Shown here piece by piece: positions 11,156 through 22,461 of a DNA stretch of 64,000 nt. Below the pieces are notes generated by a model, which did no database searches, was not told where the DNA came from, and worked only from the letters and a program-made list of their open reading frames with translations. A program made the translations under genes and the position numbers. Every line of letters begins with the position of its first letter. Within the stretch, counting starts at the first letter, position 1. The DNA is from Pogostemon cablin. Taxonomy: Eukaryota; Streptophyta; Magnoliopsida; Lamiales; Lamiaceae. The stretch is from positions 2,614,814 to 2,678,813 of the forward strand of contig CM043005.1 in NCBI GenBank assembly GCA_023678885.1, written 5' to 3'.

Positions 11156-14100
11156 AAGTAAATGAGCATTTGGAGTTTTAGATCCAAATTCCTTTGCTAA
11201 CTCTAAAGTTTTCAGATTACTTTTTTTGCTTTTTTCAAAGTGGCCCTTTATTCTCTTCTTCCTCTCTTTTGTAACTGCATTAACTGGATCCAACACAATA
11301 TTAGATAAATTCTTGTTTTGGACAACTTGTTCTGATAGTGCTGAAGAATTCGCTACTAGAGCATCAATAGCCAACAAATCTCTTGCATATGCATCATCTA
11401 TATACTCCATCCGTCCCGCACCAATGGTCTCTTTTTACCATTTTGGTCGTCCCACCCAAAGGGTTCCCTTTAATTTTTTATACACATGGGTCCCATACTC
11501 ACCCACTAATACAATTAAAATATGGGGTCCACACTCCCACTAATACAACTAACCACTACACATTAAATAATAATACTCCTTAATCTACGTGCAAAAAAGC
11601 AAAATGCGCCCTTGATGCGGGACGGAGGGAGTACTTCTTTGCTTCTTTATTGCCCTGACACTTCAACACTAAATTATAATGTCTTATTACTGCTTCATGA
11701 CTCCAAGATGTGTTATCTCTATTATTTTCTGCGCCTCTACTAAATTGGTCCCATATTTCAGACTTGGCTAGCTTCGCCCACCTTTTTTGTATATAACAAT
11801 TTGGTATACATTCTACGAAATTAATGTGTAGAACTCTTAAACTATGGTAGCACAAAAGTTCACACTCCTCAAATTTCATACTAGAGCACATGATTAGTTT
11901 CATTTGCATATCAAAGAACACTTGATAGATTTTACCATCAGCATCAACAAAATAAACGTTGTAAACCATTGTTGTGTCTTCACTTTCAATATGTACAGAC
12001 CGAACAATTATGCACTTCTCAAACTCTTCCTCAAAATTTTTAAAGATTGTAATTGTGTACACTTCAGAAGCATGTTTCAACAATCTAGCCATTCGAAAAT
12101 GAGATTCAGGTCTTGTTCTTGTGCATCGAAATTCATCAAGTTGTTCATTTCTCCTCCATCGTTTTAGTGTTTCTTAAAAAATACCTTTAAATCAATATCA
12201 CAAAATATAAATAAAACTATAATGATATTTGAACAATCATAAAGAATAAATTCCAACATCCTTTTCATACCATCATGCACCCAACCAAAAACCAACCACC
12301 TTAAGCACCTTTGCATTTCTATGTTGAGTAGGACTAAAAGGTATACTGATCAATGCTAATTGGTACAAATCTAACATCAAAGGGTATACAAGACAATTAT
12401 AAAAGGTATACTCCTTTAAGTTTGAATAAGTATGAGCATACATATTAAGTAGGACATTCAAATGAATTTTCATTAATTAAATTTTCAACAAGATCATATA
12501 CATATTTTATTCTAAAGCCATAAAATCAGTCAGGCTTTCTTTTATTGGCGTTGAATATGATAACGTGGTTTGTGCTTTCACTTCTTTGTGATGATATTAT
12601 TCCAGCCGAAAAGAAATCCTTACTCAATGCAGTGCACCACTCTTCCTTTTCATCATATAATTTTGTAAACCATGTATCACCTACAAGTCCATAAGTTGAG
12701 ACTATAGCATTCCAATAAATTTCAAATTCCTCTTCATTCGAACACCCCAATATGCATTTTTGAACAACTCCATGAAGGGATTGTTTGATTTCAACTCTGC
12801 AAAATTATTTATGGCTTTTTTTTGTATGTGCCATAGGCACAATCTGTGCCTAGAATTTGGGAAAACCTGCAATATAAAAATACAGCATGAATAGAATATT
12901 ATAATTAAAGGCATGAAGTTTACACGAGGGTGTTTGATTATTAGTTTAAGTGTCTTACCTTTTTTATGGAACTTGCAATTGCAGCGTCTTGATCCGTAAA
13001 AATTGTAATGTGGCTTTTTCCTCCCATAGACCTCTTGAACTTTTCAAACAGCCACTCAAAGGATATACTTGTCTCATCATTAATAAATGCACAACCAAAC
13101 ATGATATTTTTCCAATGATTATTTATTCCAACAAAAGGGGCACAAATCAGGTTATATCTGTAGATTGTATAATCAGTGTCAAACACCAACACATCCCCAT
13201 AAATTTCATAGTCTTCTTTCATCATGGAATCTCTCCAAAACAAGCGACACAATCTACTATAGTTATCCACTTGCACCTTGTAATAGAAATTCTCTTCTTC
13301 TTCATCCCGATTCCCAATTAATTCAATAAGACTTTGTGCATCACCACCTTCAATTCTGCCCATCTTCCACCTATTCACATAGTTTTTATGGTCCTTTATT
13401 GTATGGCCTAAATTCTCTTCTCCACCATCATTTTGAGCCATGTATCTATATGAAGATGTTGTCTTTATTCCCGTAGAGATCATATCCTCTATTATTTTTC
13501 CTTTTCCAATCGATATTCCCCTCTCCGAATGATGGAGATGGTTCCATTCTTTCCTTGTTAATGAATGGTTATGTGACATATCCTGATCCACAACTTTAAA
13601 ATTCCCATTAGTATTCAACTTCGCCCTCATGAATGCCTTACATTCTGTTCTTGTAACTCCAACCGATTTTCTTTCTAATGATGTAGCATGCGAATCACTG
13701 TTTGTTTATTTTTTCCAGCACATGAATATATATAAGTCTTTCCAGTCTCAAGACCATCACTAGAGTGTCTACTTGTGGACTTACGTACACTAAATCCCAA
13801 TACCCTAGCATGCTTACAATATAGTTTATAAATTTCATCAAGTATTTTTCTAGTCAATCCAACTAAAGAACCAATATGTCTTCACAATCCTCATTATTTT
13901 CTATGAAGCAGAAATGATATAAGAAAAATAAGTACTCTTTCATTATTGAGAAACATAAATTTATGTTTGATAAACTAAAGTAAAAATAATATGCATATTT
14001 TACAGTAATTTTCATAGTTAATTTTAATGAACACACCTTCATTTTCTCTTTCTACAACATCTTCTCCATCAAGATTTTCTCCATGGCTTGTGAAAATATT

Positions 14101-14178
14101 TTCATTAGACACGTATGATAAATTAATTTCATTATGTTCACCACTTATTAATGTAATACTTTCTTCATACATTCTCAT
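11156..14178 (-). pseudogene. FAR1/FHY3-like MULE transposase gene, disrupted
   Basis: Read on the minus strand: a short acidic N-terminal exon (14178 to about 14030). A FAR1 DNA-binding block follows (about 13860-13590; LGFSVRKSTSRH, VTRTECKAFM, SHNHSLTRKEW). The transposase core (13600-12956 and 12867-12530) has VLVFDTDYTIYRYN, FTDQDAAIAS, then an intron with GTAAGA and TTGCAG borders, then NSRHRLCLWHIQKK. The SWIM-type zinc-finger region (12175-11640) reads CSSMKFEECELLCYHSLR, and a basic C-terminus runs from 11400 to 11156. Lesions: a one-base frameshift near 13700-13712 (A-run), another near 12753 (WG|CSNEEEFE) and a 227-bp Stowaway insertion at 11405-11631. It lies in a MULE and faces the Ulp1-like gene tail to tail, so it is the element's transposase rather than a host light-signalling gene. 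Exon borders are approximate. Confidence 0.75.
11405..11631. mobile_element. Stowaway-like MITE inserted in the transposase CDS
   Basis: Left CTCCATCCGTCCCGC and right GCGGGACGGAGGGAG are inverted and flanked by TA (11403-11404 and 11632-11633). Removing the element plus one TA joins the two flanking minus-strand reading frames in phase (KEAKKY|IDDAYARD), so it inserted into coding sequence. As it stands the insert adds a new C-terminus and a stop. Confidence 0.9.
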
Positions 14179-14364
14179 TCCCTCAAAAGTTTCTTTATGA
14201 GTTGACTCACTGTTGTTTTCAAATATGCATGATAAATCAAAAACATCATCTTGAGATGAAGAGAGTATAATAAGATCTGCACACAGACAATTACCTTATT
14301 AATATAAGTGCACAATAGTAGGTACAACAAAAAATAAAGATTTTGGACGCAGGTACATAAATTA

Positions 14365-14640
14365 CAACTAAAGGGTATATTAGCTACTGTTGAAGGGTAC
14401 ATTTTTTCTTGCAAATGGTATATTGTTTTCATGTGAGTTGTATGAATTTGCAAAGGGTATATAATTGATAATTAAAGGGTATATTATTGATGAGTAAAAG
14501 GTACATCGTTTGACATGCAAAGTGTATATTGGTCGTGTAAATTGTATAAAGTTGCAAAGGGTACATTTTTGTCATAAAAAAGTTATATTACATATTAGTA
14601 AAGAGTATATTTTTTATGAGTATTGGGTACATTATTCAAA
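14365..14640. repeat. AAAGGGTATATT-type repeat array
   Basis: About ten units with the same core and spacers as 10365-11010 (GATGAGTAAAAGGTACAT, CATGCAAAGTGTATA). It lies upstream of the transposase gene's 5' end. Confidence 0.65.
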
Positions 14641-14759
14641 TCTGGCATTAGTGACGGAATTAAAAGATGATTGCAAAGACATGTTTATGAGAGTGCAAAT
14701 TCATGATCTTTTAGATTCGATTTAATACTTCTTTGAAGTATTTTGATGTTATATTTGTA

Positions 14760-16345
14760 CGAAAAGGGTAATGCTCTTGTTGTTACCAATAAAAGGTGCT
14801 CGAGAGGTATTTTATCATGTTTTTCACAGGAAAAGAGGGAGAAATCGATTGAGTATCGGATTAGTTGAAATGAGCTGGAGAGAGTTACTCGAAGAGCAAC
14901 TGGAGAGGCGACTAACCTGGCATGGAGTCCTGTGGCTTGCTGGGTGAGCCACCGTGCAACATGCAGGGCTGAGACACCCGTTGCTGGAAGAAGAAATTGG
15001 GCACCAGTTGTCTTCAATCTGGCGTGAAGCAGCACCAATTGTGCACCCGCTGTGCAAAGGACTGGGCGAGCCACCCGGATGCTAAGGAAAAATGGTGTGA
15101 CACGCTCGATTTTCGACATGTACCAAGTGACCCATATCAATACCGTGTGGCGTAAGTTGGCCCAATTTCAATTCATAAGTATAAAAGGGAGCAATACAGA
15201 AGCTAAAACATAAGCCAAATCAACGACCATATTCACGACAGAATTCACGCCATTCACAGTGCAGAACCCTACCTTCACCATATCCTTCCACCTTCCACCG
15301 GAGAGACGATCGGAGTTGTTACTTGGATCGAAGATGGAGATTTCGATGGAAATCGTGATTGAAGAATCAGAGTCTTTCACAAGGGTTCTATATTTTTCAG
15401 TTATTTATCTTTATTATTTTAGAATAATGGTTGAGGCTTATTACATCTTTGTGATTTGTCCTCGTAAACCCATGGGTTAAGTTTCTTTGTTGGTAATGTT
15501 AAGACGTTAATAGAGTTTTGACTATGTGATTTGATTACCCTAGACTTGGATTTATTACTCTGCAGAATGTTTATTTCCTTATTGAAGAGGATATTTTGAG
15601 ACTTCATATTATTGTATTTTTGGGTTTTGATTCCTTTAATTATTCTTGACGGTATCACTGATTGATAGTTAATAAGATTCTTTATTTCTGTATAATAATT
15701 ATTTTTTCCTGTGACAATCTTAGGGGATTGGCCTATAATTTCTAAGAGTGTTAGACAATCAATTTGGAATATTAATTACTTGGTAAAACATCATTATTAG
15801 GTAATTGGTAAGGAGACAAAATGAGTTAATAATTACGCGCATACCTAGAAAGGGATGTTTAATGCTCTAGTCTTTAATGAAATTTAGCATGAAGTATCTA
15901 CAGAGGGAGAGAGAGTTAATTCCTTATCGATCCTAGGATTTGCAACTCATTATAAGTGTTAGATTCTACCTGATCAAGGAGGTTTAACTATGCTTAGTGA
16001 TCCTCTTATAAACGTCTGCATGTAATCAATTAGGGTCTAGATTAAATCAGTCACATAGTTATGATGTTTGCTCGAGCATTACTATTTTTCCATCTTTGAA
16101 TTCTTAAATCGTTTCTCTTGCGTGATTTAATTTATTTTATAATTAGTTTGATTATTTAGTTTTAGTTATTTTAGTTTAGTTAATTATCATCTCAAAAACC
16201 TCAGATTTATCTTGCAATTGAATCCTCATTCATAGAATTAGTTGTTAAATTTATAACTATCTCATGAGAATGATAATTTATTTAGTCACGCACACTACAA
16301 TTGATCCCCTACACTTGAGGGTGAAAGAAAATAGCGATCACATGT
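14760..16345 (+). other. LTR-like block inside the MULE, possible solo LTR or gene relic
   Basis: A GC-richer start (14870-15140), then a TATA-like GTATAAAAGGGAG at 15179-15191, then a long AT-rich transcribed-looking stretch ending near ACAATTGATCCCCTACAC (16300-16318). No ORF longer than about 150 codons, and none with a recognisable domain. The layout of promoter followed by AT-rich leader suits a Ty3-type LTR, but I found neither TG...CA borders nor a target duplication. Function not assigned. Confidence 0.3.
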
Positions 16346-16654
16346 TAGCGATCACATTTCATAAAATAACTATGAATTAGCTGACAACCATGACTTGCTA
16401 TATTAATGGATAAAAGGAAACGAGCAAGAACCTGCAAATTGCTCTTCTCCATCAGAATCCCTTTGACCTTGCCACATAATATCCTTACCTATAGAAATAA
16501 ACAAAATTTTGCAGGTAAAAGTCAAACCAACAAGAGAACATATATAGTAAATTGGATATGAAGTATAAAGATGTAGAAATAAGGGGATAGAATTTGAGAA
16601 TTGAAGAAAATTGTGTTGACAGATGGGGTGTTCAAGCAGGTACAATCATTACAA

Positions 16655-16960
16655 CTAAAGGATATATCAGCTACTGTTGAAGGGTACATATTTGTCATGC
16701 AAAGGGTATATTATTTTCATGTGAACTGTATGGATTTGTAAAGGATATATTATTAATGAGTAAAGGGTACATTCCTGATCAGCAGAGAGTACATTGTTGT
16801 CAAACAAAGGGTACATAGTTTAAAGTGTTTCAAGTTTATTATAAAATGTGTTATGGCATGAAGTAAAGGGTATATTGCGGATGAGTAAAGTGTACATTAT
16901 TGATCAGTAAAGGGTACATCATTTTTCATGCAAAAGGTATACTGGTTGTTTACATTAAAT
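16655..16960. repeat. AAAGGGTACATT-type repeat array
   Basis: Third block of the MULE-internal repeat, with the same phrases (GAGTAAAGGGTACATT, CATGCAAAGGGTATA). It ends just before the captured epimerase fragment. Confidence 0.65.
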
Positions 16961-17032
16961 GTACATACATGTTCTTGTGTACATTAATTAGACGGTTGAG
17001 GAATGAAGTAATGACAGCATAAACATATGCAG

Positions 17033-17484
17033 GTAAGAGGAACTGACTACAAGACTGCAGATAGAACTTGTGTGAGTGACTACATAGATGTTACTGATCT
17101 GATAGATGCACATGTGAATGCCTTAGCTCATGCAACACCTTGAAGGGTCGGCATCTACAACGTTGGAATAGGAAAAGGTCCACATACAAGATTGATGACG
17201 TGAATGAATGTCCATATGATAGGTTGATAGTGTTGCATGGTTGATGGTTGGTTTTTATTATAGGTAGTTCGGTAAAGGAATTCGTGGAGGCATGTAAGAA
17301 GGCAACGGGCGTGGACATAAAGGTGGATTGTCTGAATTGACGTCCAGGGAATTATGCAGAGGTGTACAGTGATCCATCCAAGATATTCAACGAACTTAAC
17401 TGGACATCTAAGTTCACTAATCTGCAAGAAAGTTTGAGCACTGCTTGGAGATGGCAGAAGGCTCACAAAAACGGTTATGATATT
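17033..17484 (+). pseudogene. Captured UDP-arabinose 4-epimerase (UXE/MUR4-like) fragment
   Basis: Two exon-like blocks match the C-terminal part of plant UDP-D-xylose/UDP-L-arabinose 4-epimerases, Golgi enzymes of the SDR family that make UDP-arabinopyranose for cell walls. Block 1 (17033-17177): GTDYKTADRTCVSDYIDVTD, LIDAHVNALAHATP, RVGIYNVGIGKG. Block 2 (17264-17484): SVKEFVEACKKATGVDIKVD, RPGNYAEVYSDPSKIF, ELNWTSKFTNLQESLSTAWR. The gap 17178-17263 keeps a GT...ATAG intron, so capture was from genomic DNA. In-frame TGA codons at 17141 and 17338 (the latter in place of CGA in the family's RRPG) show it is dead. The N-terminal Rossmann half is absent. Confidence 0.8.
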
Positions 17485-18149
17485 GATAAAAAGGGTATAT
17501 TACATATGAGTAAAGAGTACATTCCACCCAAATACAAACTCTATAACCACTGAATAAATAATGATCTTTCTTTCAGTAAGAACTTATGATTTCCAAATTC
17601 TAAATCAATAAATAACTACAAGTAAACATATTTCATTTTACAGCAGTCAAATCCTCAAATTTAATAAGCAACTAAAATCCTTAATTTCGATTTTAATATC
17701 ATCAAACAACATCATCATCAAGCTATCTGATAAAGTTCAGTTGGAATTGAAGTTCTCAAATGATGTATGTATCTTACTATTAATATGAACTCAAGCATAG
17801 ATTCAGGGTAAAATTGAATCAAAACCTCAATTCCTTCGAATTCTACTCTTTCTGCAATCCAGTCGTGTTCTTCTTCTTCTCCAATAATTCAATCGCGTTC
17901 TTCTTCTTCTTCTGCAATCAATCGTGATAGTGAATTCATTCAATATTTGAATTTAATAGTGATATAACCATGGTAGATTTGAACAAATACCAGGAATTAA
18001 GGAAGGTAGAATCGAAGGTAGAATCGCGATAGTAAATCGCAGATTACTCAGCGCTGAAATCACAAGCACTCTTAGGGGTGAAGAATGTGTTACGAAAATC
18101 TCTTTTTAATATATATATATGACACGTTTTCTTATGGGTCGATTCGGGC

Positions 18150-18195
18150 GCACATAATTAGATCCGTGTGTCCGGATACACAAGAGCCTCACTCG
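18150..18195 (-). repeat. Right terminal inverted repeat of the 10.2 kb MULE
   Basis: Reverse complement of the left end (CTCTTGTGTATCCGGACACA); followed by the target duplicate AAAATTTAA at 18196-18204. Confidence 0.8.
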
Positions 18196-18204
18196 AAAAT
18201 TTAA

Positions 18205-19188
18205 TTATATTAATAATGAATTTTATTATTTAAATTTACTATTTATTTTATAATATATATTTGGTAAATATGGGATATATTTTTGGCATATTTGACTAAA
18301 TTTTAATCAAGCTTAATTTATATATACAAATATAAAAACAAACTTAATATCTATTTTTATCTTCAATTTTTCTCCATCTTTTCAATTTTAGTAAATTCAG
18401 TTTTCATTCAATTTTAATCTTGACCGTCTATTACTTTTGATCTCAGTCATGGATCCTATTTATGCTAATAATAACTTATTTATTTTTTAATTAACAATAT
18501 AAATTTAATAAATATGAAAATATTATTGTCATATATTCTACTAATTGTCAATCAATATACTAATTTTAATAATATCAAATCTTTAAACGTTATCTCTGGT
18601 AAATTTCCACCTTTTTCCCTACGCCGTTGATTGCTTTCCATCACGATCGTTCATTCTTTCAAATCATTCTATATAAACCTTTTCATTACCTAATCAAATC
18701 CTTACTCTATTTTTTTCTTCTTCTTTTTCTTCTCTATTTCACTTTCATACTATTTCTAATCTACTTTAATTTTTTTATATTATATACTTTGATTTGATCT
18801 AATGTTCAGGTTCAATCATTCTTTGAGGTATCATATTTTTTTTTGTTATCTTTTTTTCTCTTTGATTTTTTTGTTTTATTTATAATTCTATGAACCCTAT
18901 TCATATACTTTAATTTATTTTATCTTTTATACTTTAATTCCATTAGTATCGTCTCTATATATATTATTTTAATTAAATCTTTAGGATTAATGTATGAAAT
19001 TTATTTTTGAAATTTCTGTGATTTATTTATATTTTTCTTTCAATTTTATTTTCATTAGGTATTTCTTTCAATTTTATTTTCATTAGGATCGTCTCCATAA
19101 ATATTATTTTAATATTTATAATTTATTATATCAAATAATAATTTATATTTTATTTTATACATATGTTATTTAATTAAAAATAAAATAT
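18205..19188. other. AT-rich intergenic DNA
   Basis: No gene. Pyrimidine-rich stretches (TTCTTCTTTTTCTTCTCT near 18715) and a local repeat (TTCTTTCAATTTTATTTTCA twice at 19034-19085). Parts repeat the 7660-7900 region (TTGACCGTCTATTACTTTTG), consistent with an old Helitron-like repeat. Confidence 0.5.
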
Positions 19189-19197
19189 AAATTATAA

Positions 19198-19481
19198 GGG
19201 AGGATTACTACTAGGTACACAAAAAAATCCTAAATTACTATGAGATACAAACATACAAAAGTATTACTACTAGGTACAAAAATATATAGTGATATTCCAA
19301 TATTACCCCTATTAATGTGCTGCACATAAATATTGTGTGCAGCAAAAGTTCATGTGCAGCAAAGTGTGTGCAGCAAAAAAAGTGTGTGCAGGAAAAAAAA
19401 AGTGTGTGCAGCAAAAAAATGTGGTGGTCCGGCGGCGGCGGTCCGGCAGCTTTTCCGGCGGCGGCAGTTTTTCCGGCGACC

Positions 19482-19515
<34 letters not shown>

Positions 19516-19757
19516 CCTGACGAACAGATTTTCCGTCTACCGGCCGCCGGAGCTCCGCCGGCGGCGGCGGCGGTCCGGCAGCGGCAGCGGTGGTCCGGTG
19601 GTGGGTGGAGGTTGGGGTTAGTGTTTTAAAGGTATATGGGTTTAGGGGTATATTTGGTATTTTACTTTAATATTTTGTATTAAATAATAATTATTTTAAA
19701 TCAATGTATCTAGTAGTAATTAGGGGTACAAAGTGTGTACCTATCAGTAATTATTTC
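19198..19757. mobile_element. 560-bp MULE with GC-rich core
   Basis: A 9-bp direct duplication AAATTATAA flanks it (19189-19197 and 19758-19766). The ends pair as inverted repeats: ATTACTACTAGGTACAC at the left, ATTACTGATAGGTACAC on the other strand at the right, continuing for about 50 bp. The core has GTGTGCAGCAAAA in tandem (19337-19415), CGG-rich DNA, and a T-run of 32 at 19484-19515. Small ORFs of all three plus frames here are repeat translations. Confidence 0.85.
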
Positions 19758-19766
19758 AAATTATAA

Positions 19767-21276
19767 TAGTATATCTTTCTTAAAAATAGTAATTGAGTTT
19801 TACAGAGAGATTATATCTATTTTTTAAAAATAAATAGATATCAATTAAAATAAAAATATTAATATAATTAATATTTGAATGTTATTATATAGTCTATTTA
19901 TCTTGAATACCGAATCAAATTTAATATTATAAAAAATAAGCGTATAAACAATGCAATTTAATTGATAAATATAAAATTATGTTATGTTATAAAAATATAT
20001 ATTTATATAAATAAATAAATAATTATATATATATATGTTATGGTTAAAATAAAAAAATAAATATAAAAGTATATAATAGTAATATACTTTAATTCTTTCC
20101 GTGCAACGCACAGATGGGTAATATATAGTCTAAATAAAAAATAAAATTAATAAATTCATTACAAATTATGAATATTTAAAATAATATTATATATAATTAT
20201 ATTGTATTATATATATTAGTTTCTTAAAAATAATGATTAATAAAAATAAAATATTGTTATATAGTTAATTAAGAAACTAGTTTTGTCTCCCGCGAACGAC
20301 ACGGGTTATATTATGCGTGATGTCTTTATTTTAAAAAAATATTTTTATATTTTATTATTAGATATATATATATATATGTGTGTGTGTGTGTTTTGTTTTT
20401 TTTCATATTACTTTACTATTAAATGTATTTTTACTTCTGTGTTAAAAAGTTGAGCATTCAATTAATATAAAAGGAAGCGATCATAATAGAATATTTTCAA
20501 TCTTAAACCTGAAAAATAAATAAACTATCAATTTGGGGCTTAATTATTTTTCTATGTTAGAAACCTTAAAACATATAAAATAATAAAAAAAGGGTAGATA
20601 AAAAATATTAATGGTAAGTTATTAATTGGAGGACCTAATAAAATATTAGTTAAAATGTTAAATTACTTAATATAAAATATTAATTGCAAGTTTAAAAATT
20701 TTAAATATATTTATAAAAATATTTTTATTAGAAATAAAATAATAAATTTTCATTAAAAAATACATAAAATATTCTTATTAGATTAAATTAAATCATTATG
20801 GAAAATTACTTAAAATATAATATTAATTGCATAATTATAAAATCTTAATTACTTTAAATATTTAATTACTTAAATAAAATATTAATTGCATTATGAAGAT
20901 TATTAATGAGAGAGATTAAACAAAATAATATTTAAAATATTAAATTACTTAAAATAAAATATTAATTTAAAGATTAACGTGAGAGTGCCACATACACAAT
21001 TTTTTCAAAAACGAATATGGCGATGTCACATACATAATTTTTTTTAAGAGAAACGTGACGTCGCCACATACACAATTTCAAAATTTTATATTCTCTTGCT
21101 TCCCAAAAAAATATATTAAGCATGTGGTCATTGACAATCTATACCACTCTATTAGGAGAGCAAGAATTGTCTTATCCTCAAAATAATATTAATTGCATGC
21201 TTAACGTGGGGAGCCTCGTATCTCTCTTTTATAATTTTTATATGAAATCATTAAATTATCGAAAATTATAAACTTT
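19767..21276. other. AT-rich DNA with Helitron-like ends and local repeats
   Basis: No gene. CTAG at 20277-20280 followed by CCCGCGAACGACACGGG looks like a Helitron 3' hairpin on the minus strand. A repeat reading CGTGAGAGTGCCACATACAC, with GACGTCGCCACATACACAAT (20965-21080), recurs at 22625-22715. TA and TG microsatellites at 20362-20390. Confidence 0.4.
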
Positions 21277-22458
21277 CACTACTAGAAAAATAGGCTATTA
21301 TGACATTGGCAAGTGTCATATAATAGTTGTTAATAATACATTTAACTTATAATGACATTTCTTTAAAATGTCTTCTATTACAATGTAGTAATAGGTTTCA
21401 AACTATTAATACGTTTTTTATTGTCATTACATGATTGTTTAAACTACACTTAAGTAATCAATAATTAATTAATTAAATAATTTCGCATAAATAAAAATAA
21501 TATAAAAACAAAATTTGAAAAAATGATTTTATACAAATCATGAACTGTCCCATAGTATTTTCGAACCTAGGATAATATGAACATATACTTTGCTATGGCC
21601 AATTAATCCAGAATAAAACTTGTTGATCAATTTCGATTTTATTATATTATATCATATGTTTACTTTTTTTTTTTTTTATATTTTTTATTTTGTTTTTGTT
21701 TTTATTTTATTTTTTAATTAAGTTTTAATAGTTTAATGTATTAATAAATAATATATTTATAATTATAAGTAATTGATTATATTTAAAATTATTATTACTA
21801 TTATATATTATAAATTTTTACTAATAAAAACTTATTCTCTTTATCTTTATTAGTTAAAAAATATTTTAAATTAATATTTTTTTAAATTAGCATAATATAT
21901 TTATTTATTTATTTAAAAAGAATACATTTTATATTTCTATTCTTCTATTTGGTTACGTATTAATTTTAATAAAATTTTTTGAATTATAGTAATATATATA
22001 TATATATATATATATATTCATTTAATTTTTATTATTACTAAACTTTTACTTTATTATTTCATTATTATACCGTATTAAATAAAATTCATTAAATTAAATT
22101 ATATATACGCATCTATTTTATCTTTTTTTGAATTTTATATTTTTATTTAATTTCATTACATATAAAATATATTGATACAAAATAAAAGTACAGTAATTGT
22201 AAGTAAATAAAAATTATTATTAAGACACTATTACTGATGTATGAATAGAATTATATTAATACATTTATTGAACATGTATTAACAGATATTTTAATTGTGT
22301 AGTTAATAGAGTTATGTTAATACATTTATTAGATAGTGTATTAATAGATACTTATATAGTGTAGTTATAGAATTAATGTATTAAAAGAATAGTTATTAAG
22401 ACATTTCAAATAAAATTCATCAAAATTAATGTAGTAATAGGTCCTTTTTCTAGTAGTG
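21277..22458. mobile_element. Non-autonomous CACTA element
   Basis: Starts CACTACTAGAAAAATAGG and ends CCTTTTTCTAGTAGTG, with a 3-bp TTT duplication on each side (21274-21276, 22459-22461). Near the ends, phrases such as AATGTAGTAATAGGT are inverted. 1182 bp, AT-rich, no transposase. Confidence 0.85.
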
Positions 22459-22461
22459 TTT

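Larger units (their letters stand above)
8031..18195. mobile_element. Large Mutator-like element (MULE) with Ulp1-like and FAR1-like genes
   Basis: The left end 8031-8080 and right end 18150-18195 are inverted repeats sharing GCTCTTGTGTAC/TCCGGACACACGGAT. A perfect 9-bp direct duplication AAAATTTAA lies outside them. The element carries a Ulp1-type cysteine peptidase-like gene on + (8811-10126), a FAR1/MULE transposase-like gene on - (11156-14178), a captured UDP-arabinose 4-epimerase fragment (17033-17484) and arrays of an AAAGGGTACATT-type repeat. MULEs carrying a ULP-like second gene are known in plants (the Kaonashi type). A later Stowaway MITE and an LTR-like block sit inside it. Both genes have lesions, so this copy is probably not autonomous now. 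Confidence 0.85.
7664..20129 (+). mobile_element. Possible Helitron(s), split by later insertions
   Basis: Left end TCTATACATATATAAAAGC resembles the TC-start of plant Helitrons. 20090-20129 (CCGTGCAACGCACAG, then GGTAATATATAGTC) resembles the 3' hairpin plus a decayed CTAGT end. DNA left of 8031 resumes right of 18195 (TTATTATTTAAAATTTAC / TTATTATTTAAATTTAC), so the large MULE is nested in it. A second TC-type start near 18316 repeats the 7664 region, so two tandem or nested copies are possible. No RepHel gene is present. Boundaries are tentative. Confidence 0.3.

Noticed and set aside
11156..14178. Host FAR1/FHY3 transcription factor gene
   Set aside because: It lies within MULE termini, carries frameshifts and a MITE, and pairs with a Ulp1-like gene as in transposons.
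19317..19629. Three overlapping plus ORFs with a Phe run and Cys/Lys repeats
   Set aside because: Translations of GTGTGCAGCAAAA, CGG and poly-T repeats inside a 560-bp MULE.
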